Shown in pieces: positions 30,440 through 39,161 of a stretch of DNA of 64,000 nucleotides (the stretch's first letter is position 1; every line of letters starts with the position of its first letter). Source of the DNA: Luteococcus sp038433155 (lineage in GTDB: Bacteria; Actinomycetota; Actinomycetes; Propionibacteriales; Propionibacteriaceae); assembly GCF_038433155.1 (NCBI RefSeq), contig NZ_JBCDMW010000015.1, positions 18,792-82,791 on the forward strand. The letters are read 5' to 3'. Made by a program: the position numbers and the translations under genes. Below the pieces are notes generated by a model. That model did not search any database. It saw only the letters and a program-made list of their open reading frames with translations, and was not told the origin of the DNA.

Positions 30440-31647
30440 ACACCATCGAGGCGGCCCTGGAGGCCATGCGTCAGGGCCGGCCGGTGCTGGTGCTGGACGA
30501 CGTGGACCGGGAGAACGAGGGCGACGTGATTGCCGCCGGCCAGACGCTGACCGACGAGTGGACCGGCTGGGCCATCCGGCACAGCTCCGGGTACCTGTGC
30601 GCGCCGATGCCCAATGACTGGGCCGATCGGCTGGAGCTTCCCCTGATGGTGGAGCAGAACCAGGACAGCCTGCGCACCGCCTATACCATCACCGTCGACG
30701 CCGCCGTGGGCACCACCACCGGGATCAGCGCCCATGACCGGGCCACCACCGTGCGGCTGCTGGCCAGCCCGGACGCCGTCGCCACCGATTTCAACCGGCC
30801 TGGGCACGTGGTGCCGCTGCGGGCGCGCGACGGGGGAGTGCTGACCCGCCGCGGCCACACTGAGGCGACGGTGGACCTGTGCCGGCTGGCCGGGCTGGCG
30901 CCGGTGGGGGTGATCGGGGAGCTGGTGCATGACGATGGCAGCATGATGCGCACCGACGCGGTGCTGGAGCTGGGCGCCAGGGAAGGCCTGCCGGTGGTCA
31001 CGATTGCCGACCTGGCCGCCTGGCGCGCGCTGCACGACCGGGTGGAGGAGGTGGCCCGCACCGTGGTGCCCACAGAGGCGGGACGGTTTGAGACCGTCGG
31101 CTTCGCCGATCTGGTGACCGGCGCCGAACACGTCGCGATGATCAGCCCGCACGGGATCGGGCAACGCAACCTGGTGCGGCTGCACTCCGAATGCCTCACC
31201 GGCGACGCGCTGGGTTCGCTGCGCTGTGACTGCGGCCCGCAGCTGCGCCGCGCCCAGGAACTGCTGGGGGCCGAGCCGGGCGTGCTGGTCTACCTGCGCG
31301 GCCACGAGGGCCGCGGCGTGGGGCTGCTGAACAAGCTGCGCGCCTACCACCTGCAGGACGGCGGCGCGGACACCGTCGATGCCCAGACCCAGCTCGGGTT
31401 GCCCGTCGACGACCGGGAGTACGGCGCCGCGGCGGCCATTCTCACGACCCTGGGCGTGCCGGGAATCACCTTGCTCACCAACAATCCAGAGAAGGCCGAG
31501 GCTCTGCGGGAGGCCGGACTGGAGGTGCTCGGGGTGCGCTCCGGGGCCACCGGTGTCGGCGCAGACAACATTTCCTACCTCACCACCAAGCGAGACCGGA
31601 TGGGCCACACCCTGCCCACCGACCTGAAGAACGGAGAACCCGCATGA
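30436..31647 (+). CDS. ribBA: bifunctional DHBP synthase / GTP cyclohydrolase II
   Basis: 403 residues carrying both entry reactions of riboflavin synthesis. DHBP synthase half: DDVDRENEGDVIAAG (acidic loop), AHDRATTVRLL and RRGHTEATVDLC. GTP cyclohydrolase II half from about residue 210: LVRLHSECLTGDALGSLRCD with zinc cysteines, then EGRGVGLLNKLRAYHLQD. ATGA overlap with ribE and ribH at either end. Confidence 0.97.
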   Translation: MNTIEAALEAMRQGRPVLVLDDVDRENEGDVIAAGQTLTDEWTGWAIRHSSGYLCAPMPNDWADRLELPLMVEQNQDSLRTAYTITVDAAVGTTTGISAHDRATTVRLLASPDAVATDFNRPGHVVPLRARDGGVLTRRGHTEATVDLCRLAGLAPVGVIGELVHDDGSMMRTDAVLELGAREGLPVVTIADLAAWRALHDRVEEVARTVVPTEAGRFETVGFADLVTGAEHVAMISPHGIGQRNLVRLHSECLTGDALGSLRCDCGPQLRRAQELLGAEPGVLVYLRGHEGRGVGLLNKLRAYHLQDGGADTVDAQTQLGLPVDDREYGAAAAILTTLGVPGITLLTNNPEKAEALREAGLEVLGVRSGATGVGADNISYLTTKRDRMGHTLPTDLKNGEPA

Positions 31648-32117
31648 GCGGCGCAGGAGCACCCACCATCAGCGTCGACGGTAGTGGCCTGAAGGTCGCG
31701 ATCGTGGCGGCCAGCTGGCACACCGTCGTGATGGACGGCCTGATCGACGGCGCCCAGCGCGGGCTGGTCGACGCCGGGGTCAGTGACGTCACCCTGGTCC
31801 GGGTGCCTGGCACCTTCGAGTTGGCCGGGGCCTGTTCCGCGCTGGCCGAGCGTTTCGACGCACTGGTGGCGCTGGGCGTGGTGATCCGCGGCGGCACCCC
31901 GCACTTCGACTACGTCTGCCAGGGCGCCACCCTGGGGCTCACCGAGGTGAGCGTGCGCACCGGCAAGCCGGTGGGCTTCGGCGTGCTGACCTGCGACGAC
32001 GAGCAGCAGGCCCTGGACCGGGCCGGGCTGGAGGGCTCGGCGGAGGACAAGGGCCACGAGGCGGCCACCGCCGCGGTGGCGACGGTGGCAGCAATCAGGG
32101 CGGTCATTCCCGCCTGA
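31644..32117 (+). CDS. ribH: 6,7-dimethyl-8-ribityllumazine synthase
   Basis: 157 residues; penultimate enzyme of riboflavin synthesis and often a 60-mer. Motifs: VAIVAASWHTVVMDGLIDGA, VRVPGTFELAGACSAL, GVVIRGGTPHFDYVCQG and FGVLTCDDEQQALDRAG. Ends the rib operon; a dispersed repeat and a large palindrome follow. Confidence 0.96.
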   Translation: MSGAGAPTISVDGSGLKVAIVAASWHTVVMDGLIDGAQRGLVDAGVSDVTLVRVPGTFELAGACSALAERFDALVALGVVIRGGTPHFDYVCQGATLGLTEVSVRTGKPVGFGVLTCDDEQQALDRAGLEGSAEDKGHEAATAAVATVAAIRAVIPA

Positions 32118-32121
32118 TCAC

Positions 32122-32143
32122 GATCCCCGAGCTTGTCGAGGGG
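32122..32143 (+). repeat. dispersed CCCCGAGCTTGTCGAGGGG repeat after ribH
   Basis: Exact repeat copy 4 nt past the ribH stop codon. Confidence 0.8.
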
Positions 32144-32167
32144 CCATCGAGAATCTGTTGGTCAGGC

Positions 32168-32216
32168 GTCCTGTGGAACTTTTGGTAGCGAAGTCGCTAC
32201 CAAAGTTCCACAGGAC
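32168..32216. repeat. 49-nt near-perfect palindrome
   Basis: Left arm starts GTCCTGTGGAACTTTTGG and ends GTAGCGA (32168-32191); right arm is TCGCTACC then AAAGTTCCACAGGAC (32194-32216). 23 bp pair with one bulged T and a 2-nt loop. No transposase or coding region goes with it. Possible roles: rib operon terminator, cruciform, or remnant of a small mobile element. Confidence 0.85.
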
Positions 32217-32379
32217 AACTGCCCCATTTCAGGGAGGAGCGGAATGGTCCGTGGGCCGCAGGTTGGAGTTGTCCGGGTGCCGTCCGCACAACCGCGCCGA
32301 CGCTCATCGCCCGCAGGTATACCGTTTCAACGCCTCACACTGTACTTTTCCAACACCCCTTTGCCTTCCTCACACAACA
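32217..32379. other. AT-richer intergenic stretch, no gene seen
   Basis: Between the ribH-side palindrome and the leuB terminator. Composition falls toward 50% G+C near 32310-32380, unlike the neighbours. Contains no convincing start, ribosome-binding site or coding frame in either direction. Confidence 0.5.
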
Positions 32380-32418
32380 ACGTGTGGGTTCCGTGCCCTT
32401 GGGTGGGAACCCACACGT
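32380..32418 (-). terminator. leuB terminator hairpin
   Basis: ACGTGTGGGTTCC (32380-32392) and GGAACCCACACGT (32406-32418) form a perfect 13-bp stem with a 13-nt loop, about 30 nt past the leuB stop on the minus strand. Confidence 0.75.
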
Positions 32419-32446
32419 GTGTGGTTCGGGGGTGCTGAAGAGCTGG

Positions 32447-33520
32447 TCAGCCCCTGACGGCGGCGGCGATCGCGTCGCCCACCTCGCTGGTGGAGCGCTT
32501 CTGGTCGCCACGGCTGGCGATGTCGGCCTCCACGGCGGCCTCGATCCGGCGGGCATCCTCCGGGCGGCCCAGGTGATCCAGCAGCAGCACCATGGAGCTG
32601 ATCGCGGCGGTCGGGTCGGCGATGCCCTGGCCGGCGATGTCCGGGGCTGAGCCGTGCACCGGCTCGAACATGCTCGGGAATTCCCTGCTGGGGTTGATGT
32701 TGGCGCTGGCTGCCAGGCCGATGCCGCCGGTGATCGCGCCCGCCTCGTCGGTCAGGATGTCGCCGAACAGGTTGTCGGTGACGATCACGTCGAAGCGCTG
32801 CGGGTCGGTGACCAGCATGATCGTCGCCGCGTCGATGTGCAGGTAGTCGGTGGCGACCTCCGGGTACTCGGCGCCGACCTGCTCCACGATCCGCTTCCAC
32901 AGGCCACCGGCGTTGACCAGCACATTGTGCTTGTGCACCAGGGTGAGCTTCTTGCGGCGGGTCATGGCCCGCTCGAAGGCGTCACGCACCACCCGTTCCA
33001 CGCCGAAGGCGGTGTTGATGCTGACCTCCGTGGCGATCTCGTGCTCGGTGCCCACCCGCACGGCGCCGCCGTTGCCGCAGTACAGGCCCTCGGTGCCCTC
33101 GCGCACCACGACGAAGTCGATCGGGCCGCGGCCCACCACCTCGTCGGAAAGGGGAGTGGCGGTGCCGGGGTAGTGCTTGCTGGGGCGCAGGTTGACGCAG
33201 TGGTCAAACAGGAAGCGCAGCTTGAGCAGCAGGCCGCGCTCCAGCAGGCCCGACGGGATCTCGGTGGAGCCCGGGGCGGCACCCACGGCGCCCAGGATGA
33301 TGGCGTCGGAGGCCTTCAGCTCCTCGATGGTGGCCTCGGGCAGCACCTCTCCGGTGTGCAGCCAGCGCTCGGCGCCCAGGTCATGCTCGACGAAGGTGAA
33401 GGCGTCCTCGCCCACCGTCGCCTTGAGCACCTTGAGCGCCTCGGCGGTCACCTCGGGGCCGATGCCGTCGCCGCCGATCACGGCGATGGTGGGGGTCTTG
33501 CTGGGCGTCGTTGTGGTCAT
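32447..33520 (-). CDS. leuB: 3-isopropylmalate dehydrogenase
   Basis: NAD-dependent oxidative decarboxylation in leucine synthesis; with CimA it may also serve the citramalate route to isoleucine. 357 residues, the actinobacterial form: IAVIGGDGIGPEV at the start, LLLKLRFLFDHCVNLRP, VVREGTEGLYCGNGG, DNLFGDILTDEAGAITGG and EPVHGSAPDIAGQGIADP. TAGAAT (33527-33532, minus strand) lies 6 nt before the ATG. Divergent from ilvE across a shared GAGA-N6-TCTC palindrome. Confidence 0.97.
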   Translation of the reverse strand: MTTTTPSKTPTIAVIGGDGIGPEVTAEALKVLKATVGEDAFTFVEHDLGAERWLHTGEVLPEATIEELKASDAIILGAVGAAPGSTEIPSGLLERGLLLKLRFLFDHCVNLRPSKHYPGTATPLSDEVVGRGPIDFVVVREGTEGLYCGNGGAVRVGTEHEIATEVSINTAFGVERVVRDAFERAMTRRKKLTLVHKHNVLVNAGGLWKRIVEQVGAEYPEVATDYLHIDAATIMLVTDPQRFDVIVTDNLFGDILTDEAGAITGGIGLAASANINPSREFPSMFEPVHGSAPDIAGQGIADPTAAISSMVLLLDHLGRPEDARRIEAAVEADIASRGDQKRSTSEVGDAIAAAVRG

Positions 33521-33552
33521 GACTGCATTCTAGGATAAGAATCCCACTCAGC

Positions 33553-33566
33553 GAGACGATTGTCTC
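33553..33566. promoter_or_regulatory. GAGA-N6-TCTC operator candidate between leuB and ilvE
   Basis: GAGACGATTGTCTC, a perfect dyad (GAGAC/GTCTC), followed by ATGAT so that GTCTCATGAT matches the ilvBNC promoter element. It covers the -35 position of ilvE (whose -10 is TACGCT at 33583-33588) and lies 21 nt upstream of the leuB -10. Confidence 0.75.
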
Positions 33567-33594
33567 ATGATTGGGACAGGTCTACGCTGGCCCC

Positions 33595-34677
33595 ATGGCA
33601 CTCGAGTTCACCGTCCGTGACGACCAGCAGCACACCGACCAGGCCCGGATCGAGGAGATCTTCGCCAATCCCGGCTTCGGTGACCACTTCACCGATCACA
33701 TGGCCGTCGCGACGTGGACCAAGGATGAGGGCTGGCACGATGCCCGGATCGACCGCTATGCGAGCGCCAACTTCACCCCGGGCAGTGCCGTCTTCCACTA
33801 TGCCCAGGAGATCTTCGAGGGATTGAAGGCCTACCGTCGCGCGGATGGTTCGGTCTGGCTCTTCCGCCCCGAGGCCAATGCCCAGCGGATGATCAACTCC
33901 GCCGCGCGGCTGGCGCTCCCGGCACTGGAGGTGGAGGACTTCGTCTCCAGCGTCACCGAGCTGGTCAAGGTCGACGCCCGCTGGGTGCCCGGCGGCGCCG
34001 AGCAGAGCCTCTACCTGCGGCCCTTCACCATCGCCAATGAGGACTTCCTCGGGGTGCGCGCCGCCCAGACCGCCACCTACTGCGTGATCGCCTCCCCGGT
34101 GGGCGCCTACTTCAAGGATGGGGTGGGCCGGGTGGACATCTGGGTCAGTCTGGACTCCTCCCGGGCCGGCGCCGGTGGCACCGGTGCCGCCAAGTGCGGC
34201 GGCAACTACGCCGCCAGCCTGCAGGCCACCAACGAGGCCTACGCCCACGGCTGCAGCCAGGTGCTCTTTCTGGACGCCAGTGACCGCAGCCACATCGACG
34301 AGCTGGGTGGGATGAACTTCTTCCTGGTCACCCGGGACGGCCAGCTGGTCACCCCGGAGCTGAACGGGAACATCCTGCCCGGCATCACCCGGGACTCGAT
34401 CCTGACCATGGCTCCGGACCTTGGCCTGCAGCCGGTGGAGCGACGGATCACGCTGCAAGAGGTGCTGGACGGGATCGCGGACGGCAGCATCGCGGAGGCC
34501 TTCGCCTGCGGCACCGCGGCCGTGGTCACCCCGATCGGCAGCCTCAAGGTTGGCGACCAGGTGCACAGCCTGCCCGAGGTGGCCGATCCCCAGTCGCTGC
34601 GGATCCGCCAGCGCCTGGTGGGCATCCAGTACGGCCGTGCCGAGGATGTCCACGGCTGGACCCGCCGGGTCTGCTGA
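33595..34677 (+). CDS. ilvE: branched-chain amino acid aminotransferase
   Basis: PLP class IV aminotransferase for the last step of leucine, isoleucine and valine synthesis. 360 residues, with HYAQEIFEGLKAYRR, YLRPFTIANE, the PLP lysine in AAKCGGNYAAS and the ELGGMNFFLV and PGITRDSIL blocks. ATG 33595 is 6 nt after TACGCT, favouring it over an upstream GTG or TTG. Divergently paired with leuB. Confidence 0.97.
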   Translation: MALEFTVRDDQQHTDQARIEEIFANPGFGDHFTDHMAVATWTKDEGWHDARIDRYASANFTPGSAVFHYAQEIFEGLKAYRRADGSVWLFRPEANAQRMINSAARLALPALEVEDFVSSVTELVKVDARWVPGGAEQSLYLRPFTIANEDFLGVRAAQTATYCVIASPVGAYFKDGVGRVDIWVSLDSSRAGAGGTGAAKCGGNYAASLQATNEAYAHGCSQVLFLDASDRSHIDELGGMNFFLVTRDGQLVTPELNGNILPGITRDSILTMAPDLGLQPVERRITLQEVLDGIADGSIAEAFACGTAAVVTPIGSLKVGDQVHSLPEVADPQSLRIRQRLVGIQYGRAEDVHGWTRRVC

Positions 34678-34700
34678 CCTCGGCTGCCCACTCACCAGGT

Positions 34701-34732
34701 CCATTGGGCGAGATTGCAGTCTCGCCCAATGG
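34701..34732. promoter_or_regulatory. long palindrome containing GAGA-N6-TCTC between ilvE and cimA
   Basis: CCATTGGGCGAGA and TCTCGCCCAATGG are perfect 13-bp arms around TTGCAG. The centre is GAGA-TTGCAG-TCTC, the spacing seen at leuB/ilvE and iclR/leuC. As RNA it would be a strong hairpin, so it may be the ilvE terminator, an operator for cimA, or both. Confidence 0.7.
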
Positions 34733-34771
34733 TTCCGGGTCAGACTGGTGGGACCCGCCGAAAGGACCCCC

Positions 34772-36397
34772 GTGAGCGTGCAGCCCCCCTTGCCACCGGA
34801 CAATTTCCAGATCTTCGACACCACCCTGCGCGACGGCGCGCAGCAGGAGGGGCTGCGGCTGTCCGTCGCGGACAAGCTCAGGATGGCCGGGCATCTGGAC
34901 GAGCTGGGCGTCAGCTTCATCGAGGGGGGCTGGCCGGGTGCAAACCCCAATGACACCGCCTTCTTCCAAGCGGCCCAGCGGGACCTGAAGCTCACCAATG
35001 CCCAGCTGGTGGCCTTTGGGTCCACCCGCAAGGCGGGCGGCCGGGCCGCCGACGACCCGCTGACCGCCGCCCTGCGCGAGGCCGGCACCGACTACGTCTG
35101 CCTGGTGGCCAAGAGCCACGACGCGCACGTCACCCACGCGCTGCGCACCAGCCTGGAGGAGAACCTGGCGATGGTGGCGGACACCGTCAGCCATCTCGTC
35201 GAGCACGGCAAGCACGTCTTCGTGGACTGCGAGCACTTCTTCGACGGCTACCTGGCCAACCCCGGCTACGCGCTGGACGTGGTCCGGACCGCGGCGGAGG
35301 CCGGCGCCGAGGTGGTGGTGCTGTGCGACACCAATGGCGGGATGCTGCCCAGCCAGATGGGCGACGTGGTCTCGGCGGCCGGCGCGATCGGCGTCGATCT
35401 GGGGATCCACTGTCACAACGACACCGGCTGCGCCGTGGCCAACACCCTGGCCGCCGTCGAGGCCGGCGCGATGCACGTCCAGGGCACCGTCAACGGCTAT
35501 GGCGAGCGCACCGGCAATGCCGATCTGACCACGGTGGTTGCCAATCTGCAGCTGAAATTCGGATGGCCGCTGCTGACCGGTCACCAGCTGGCCAACCTGA
35601 GCCGCACGTCGCACGCCATCGCGGAGATCACCAACCAGGCCCCGCACGCCCGGCAGCCCTATGTGGGCAATTCCTCCTTTGCGCACAAGGCTGGGCTGCA
35701 CGCGTCGGCCATCCGGGTGGACGCGGATCTCTACCAGCACGTGGATCCGGCGCTGGTGGGCAATGACATGCGGATGCTGATCAGTGACATGGCGGGCCGG
35801 GCCAACATCCAGATCAAGGGCGAGCAGCTGGGTTTCGACCTGTCCGACCGGGAGCTGGCGGCGCGGGTCACCGAGGTCGTCAAGCAGCGCGAGGCCGACG
35901 GCTACTCCTATGAGGCGGCCGATGCCAGCTTCGAGTTGCTGCTGCGGGACGAGATCGGTGCGTTGGAGGCGCCCTTCGGGATTGCCAGCTGGCGGGTGCT
36001 GACCGAGCACCGCCCCGGTGAGGCCGCCAATGACACCTATTCCGAGGCGACGGTGAAACTGGTGGCCCACGACCCCGCGTCCGGGCCCAAGCGGCTGGCC
36101 GTGGTGGGGGAGGGCAACGGTCCCGTCGACGCCCTGGATGACGCCCTCACCCAGGCACTCACGCCGGTCTTCAGCCAGGTGGAGCGCTTCAACCTGACCG
36201 ACTACCGGGTGCGGATCATGGAGACCGGCGGCACCGACGCCATCACCCGCACCCTGATTGACATGTCCGACGGGGACCACACCTGGACCACCGTCGGGGT
36301 GGGCGGCAATGTGATCGAGTCCAGCTGGGAGGCCCTGTCCGACGCCTACTGCTACGGCCTGGTCAAGGGGTACGGGACGGATCAACCGATCCAGTAG
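34772..36397 (+). CDS. cimA: citramalate synthase
   Basis: Condenses pyruvate and acetyl-CoA to (R)-citramalate, a threonine-independent entry to isoleucine. 541 residues: HMGL-type barrel with FDTTLRDGAQQEGL, EGGWPGANPND, DCEHFFDGY and the metal-site HCHNDTGCAVANTL, then a LeuA-type regulatory domain (ETGGTDAITRTLIDMSDG). These features place it with CimA rather than LeuA or homocitrate synthase. GTG 34772 follows AAAGGA by 5 nt. The stop overlaps a convergent GNAT gene by 16 nt. Confidence 0.92.
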   Translation: MSVQPPLPPDNFQIFDTTLRDGAQQEGLRLSVADKLRMAGHLDELGVSFIEGGWPGANPNDTAFFQAAQRDLKLTNAQLVAFGSTRKAGGRAADDPLTAALREAGTDYVCLVAKSHDAHVTHALRTSLEENLAMVADTVSHLVEHGKHVFVDCEHFFDGYLANPGYALDVVRTAAEAGAEVVVLCDTNGGMLPSQMGDVVSAAGAIGVDLGIHCHNDTGCAVANTLAAVEAGAMHVQGTVNGYGERTGNADLTTVVANLQLKFGWPLLTGHQLANLSRTSHAIAEITNQAPHARQPYVGNSSFAHKAGLHASAIRVDADLYQHVDPALVGNDMRMLISDMAGRANIQIKGEQLGFDLSDRELAARVTEVVKQREADGYSYEAADASFELLLRDEIGALEAPFGIASWRVLTEHRPGEAANDTYSEATVKLVAHDPASGPKRLAVVGEGNGPVDALDDALTQALTPVFSQVERFNLTDYRVRIMETGGTDAITRTLIDMSDGDHTWTTVGVGGNVIESSWEALSDAYCYGLVKGYGTDQPIQ

Positions 36398-36879
36398 CGC
36401 CGCTTGGGTACGCCTTCCCCGGTGTCGACGGTGTTCTCCAGGATGCCGCCGCACGCCTCGATGGTGCGCGCCGAGGCCGTGTTGTCGTCGTCGCAGGTGA
36501 CCAGCACCCGGTCGACGCCCAGCGCGTTGAGCCGGGAGACCGACTGCCGCAGGATCTCGGTGGCGTGGCCGCGACGGCGAAAGTCCGGACCCACCGCATA
36601 ACCGACGTGCCCGCCCACGGCGAGCAGGTACCGGTTCAGTTCGTGACGGATGGACACCCGGCCAACCACCTGGCCGTCCACCTCGGCGAGCAGGAAGTCC
36701 GCCGGGACCCGCCCCGGCGGCAGATCCCGCGCATCGGCCTCGGCGGCGATCGTGGCCAGCACCTCGTCCCAGTCACCGTCGGCCAGCAGGAATTCGAAGT
36801 CGTCGGCGCGGAGTTGTTCGTGCAGGGCGCGCACGACGGCCTCGTCGGCTGGCGTCACAGGACGCAGGATCAGGGTCAT
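36382..36879 (-). CDS. GNAT-family N-acetyltransferase
   Basis: 165 residues from ATG 36879. The acetyl-CoA motif is VGPDFRRRGHATEILRQSV (R-x-x-G-x-A type), preceded by LLAEVDGQVVGRVSIRHELN and followed by VLVTCDDDNTASARTIEACGG, typical of RimJ/YjdJ-like acetyltransferases. Substrate unknown. The start is inferred from domain position; no clear ribosome-binding site. Tail-to-tail overlap with cimA. Confidence 0.87.
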   Translation of the reverse strand: MTLILRPVTPADEAVVRALHEQLRADDFEFLLADGDWDEVLATIAAEADARDLPPGRVPADFLLAEVDGQVVGRVSIRHELNRYLLAVGGHVGYAVGPDFRRRGHATEILRQSVSRLNALGVDRVLVTCDDDNTASARTIEACGGILENTVDTGEGVPKRRYWIG

Positions 36880-36986
36880 GCAAGGAGTCTGGGCCCCTCC
36901 GCCCCCGGCTGTCCACCGACTTTCAAGGACATGCATGTCCCCATGCCACCCCCCGCTTTGCTCGGGCGGGATCAGCGCGTGATGGG

Positions 36987-38282
36987 TCAGCTGATCCGGT
37001 CGATCAGCAGAGGCTGACGCTCCACGGGCTGCGGCCCGATCTCGATGCCGCCAGCCAGCGCCTCGCGCGCCCGCTCGAAGGCCTCGGGAGTGTCGGTGTG
37101 CAGTGTGAGGATCGGCTGGCCCTTGGCCACCCGATCGCCCGGCTTGGCGTGCATCACGACGCCGGCGCCGGCCTGCACCGGATCCTCCTTGCGGGCCCGT
37201 CCGGCGCCCAGCCGCCAGGCGGCGACACCCACTGCCATCGCATCCAGCGTTGTCAGTACACCGTCGTCCTCGGCCAGTACCTCGTCGGAGTGCTTGGCCA
37301 CGGGGAGGGTCGCATCCGGGTCGCCGCCCTGGGCGCGCACCATCCGCTTCCAGACGTCCATCGCGGAACCGTCTTGGAGGGCCTTCTCCGGGTCGGCCTC
37401 GGAGCCTGCGGCCTGCAGCATCTCCCGGGCCAGCGCCAGGGTCAGCTCGACGACGTCGGCGGGCCCACCACCGGCCAGCACCTCGACGGACTCGGTGACC
37501 TCCAGGGCGTTGCCGGCGGTCAGGCCCAGCGGGGTGGACATGTCGGTCAGCAGCGCGACGGTGTTCACCTCGGCCGCCTTGCCCAGCGAGACCATCCGGG
37601 TGGCCAGCTCGCGGGCGTCGTCGAGGTTCTTCATGAAGGCGCCGGAGCCCACCTTCACGTCGAGCACGAGGGAGCCGGTGCCTTCGGCAATCTTCTTGCT
37701 CATGATGGAGCTGGCAATCAGCGGGATGGCCTCGACGGTGCCGGTGACGTCGCGCAGGGCGTAGAGCTTCTTGTCGGCGCGGGCCAAACCGTCGCCCGCG
37801 GCGCAGATCACGGCGCCGACCTCCTCCAGCTGGGTCAGCATCTCCTCATTGGAGAGCATGGCGCGCCAGCCGGGGATGGACTCCATCTTGTCCAGCGTGC
37901 CGCCGGTGTGTCCCAGGCCGCGGCCGGACAGCTGCGGTACGGCGACGCCGCAGGCCGCCACCAGTGGCGCCAGCGGCAGGGTGATCTTGTCGCCCACACC
38001 GCCCGTGGAGTGCTTGTCGGAGGTCGGTCGGCTGAGCGAGGAGAAGTCCAGCCGCACGCCGGTGTCGATCATGGCCTGGGTCCACCGGGGGAGTTCCCGG
38101 TCATCCAGCCCGCGGAAGAGGATGGCCATGGCCATGGCACTCATCTGCTCGTCGGCGACGATGCCCTCGGTGTAGGCGTGGATCAGCCAGTCGATCTGCT
38201 CGTCGGTGAGGGTGCCGCCGTCCCGCTTGGTGCGGATCAGCTCCACCGCGCTGAATGCCTGTGCATTGAAGTCCTTGACCAT
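36987..38282 (-). CDS. deoA: thymidine/pyrimidine-nucleoside phosphorylase
   Basis: Phosphorolysis of thymidine (or pyrimidine nucleosides) in salvage. 431 residues with the signature SGRGLGHTGGTLDKMESIPG near residue 113, KHSTGGVGDKITLPLAPLVA, and a C-terminal PYNP domain (QAGAGVVMHAKPGDRVAKGQ). ATG 38282 matches the family N-terminus (FNAQAFSAVELIRTKRDGG). Divergent from the FAH gene by 54 nt. TP versus PyNP specificity cannot be settled by eye. Confidence 0.94.
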   Translation of the reverse strand: MVKDFNAQAFSAVELIRTKRDGGTLTDEQIDWLIHAYTEGIVADEQMSAMAMAILFRGLDDRELPRWTQAMIDTGVRLDFSSLSRPTSDKHSTGGVGDKITLPLAPLVAACGVAVPQLSGRGLGHTGGTLDKMESIPGWRAMLSNEEMLTQLEEVGAVICAAGDGLARADKKLYALRDVTGTVEAIPLIASSIMSKKIAEGTGSLVLDVKVGSGAFMKNLDDARELATRMVSLGKAAEVNTVALLTDMSTPLGLTAGNALEVTESVEVLAGGGPADVVELTLALAREMLQAAGSEADPEKALQDGSAMDVWKRMVRAQGGDPDATLPVAKHSDEVLAEDDGVLTTLDAMAVGVAAWRLGAGRARKEDPVQAGAGVVMHAKPGDRVAKGQPILTLHTDTPEAFERAREALAGGIEIGPQPVERQPLLIDRIS

Positions 38283-38336
38283 GCCGCCCAGTATTCCAGC
38301 ACCTGGACGACGGCGTGCGGACGGTATTCTCGCCGC

Positions 38337-39161
38337 ATGCGCATTGCTCGATACGCCCTTGCCGGAGGCGAGCCGCAGTACGGACTCGTCGAACTCGCCG
38401 CCGACGCCGGGGAACACCCCGACACCGTCGCCGCCATCACCGGGGACCCGCTGGCCGGCCCCGTCAACTACACCGGCGAACGCCACCCGCTGGAGGACGT
38501 GCGGCTGCTGGCCCCGGTCATCCCGCGCAGCAAGATCATCGGGGTGGGGCGCAACTACGCCGCCCACGCCGCGGAGCTGGGCAACCAGGTGCCGGACAGT
38601 CCGCTGCTGTTCTTCAAGCCCAATACCTCGGTGATCGGCCCCGACGATCCGATCGTGCGGATCAAGGCCAGCAAGAGCCTGCACCATGAGGGCGAGCTGG
38701 CCGTGGTGATCGGCCGGATCTGCAAGCAGGTGCCGGTGGAGCGGATCTCCGAGGTGATCTTCGGCTACACCATCGCCAATGACGTCACCGCGCGGGACCT
38801 GCAGGGCCCCGACGGCCAGTGGGCCCGGGCCAAGGGCAGCGACACCTTCTGCCCACTGGGCCCGTGGATCGTCACCCACCTCTCGCTGGAGGATGCCGGA
38901 GACCTGCAGATCACCACCACAGTGGCCGACCAGCGCACCCCCGACCAGGTCGAGGTGCGCCAGGATGACTCCACCAAGCTGATGGTGCGCGGGATCAGCG
39001 AGCTGATCAGCTACATCAGCGAGTTCACCACGCTGCTGCCGGGCGACGTGATCCTCACCGGCACCCCCGCCGGTGTGGGGGAGATCACCCCCGGCCAGCG
39101 GGTCACGGTTTCCATCCAGGAGATCGGCGAGCTGGCCAACCCCGTCGTGGACGAGGAGTGA
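38337..39161 (+). CDS. fumarylacetoacetate hydrolase (FAH) family protein
   Basis: 274 residues, FAH-type beta-roll enzyme. SKIIGVGRNYAAHAAELG opens the domain; HHEGELAVVIGR and GYTIANDVTARDLQ supply the metal ligands (Glu, Glu, Asp); GDVILTGTPAGVG closes it. Likely an acylpyruvate hydrolase, oxaloacetate decarboxylase or isomerase. TATTCT at 38325-38330 is 6 nt before the ATG. In mycobacteria an FAH gene precedes gltX and leuCD; here gltX is missing from that place. Confidence 0.9.
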   Translation: MRIARYALAGGEPQYGLVELAADAGEHPDTVAAITGDPLAGPVNYTGERHPLEDVRLLAPVIPRSKIIGVGRNYAAHAAELGNQVPDSPLLFFKPNTSVIGPDDPIVRIKASKSLHHEGELAVVIGRICKQVPVERISEVIFGYTIANDVTARDLQGPDGQWARAKGSDTFCPLGPWIVTHLSLEDAGDLQITTTVADQRTPDQVEVRQDDSTKLMVRGISELISYISEFTTLLPGDVILTGTPAGVGEITPGQRVTVSIQEIGELANPVVDEE

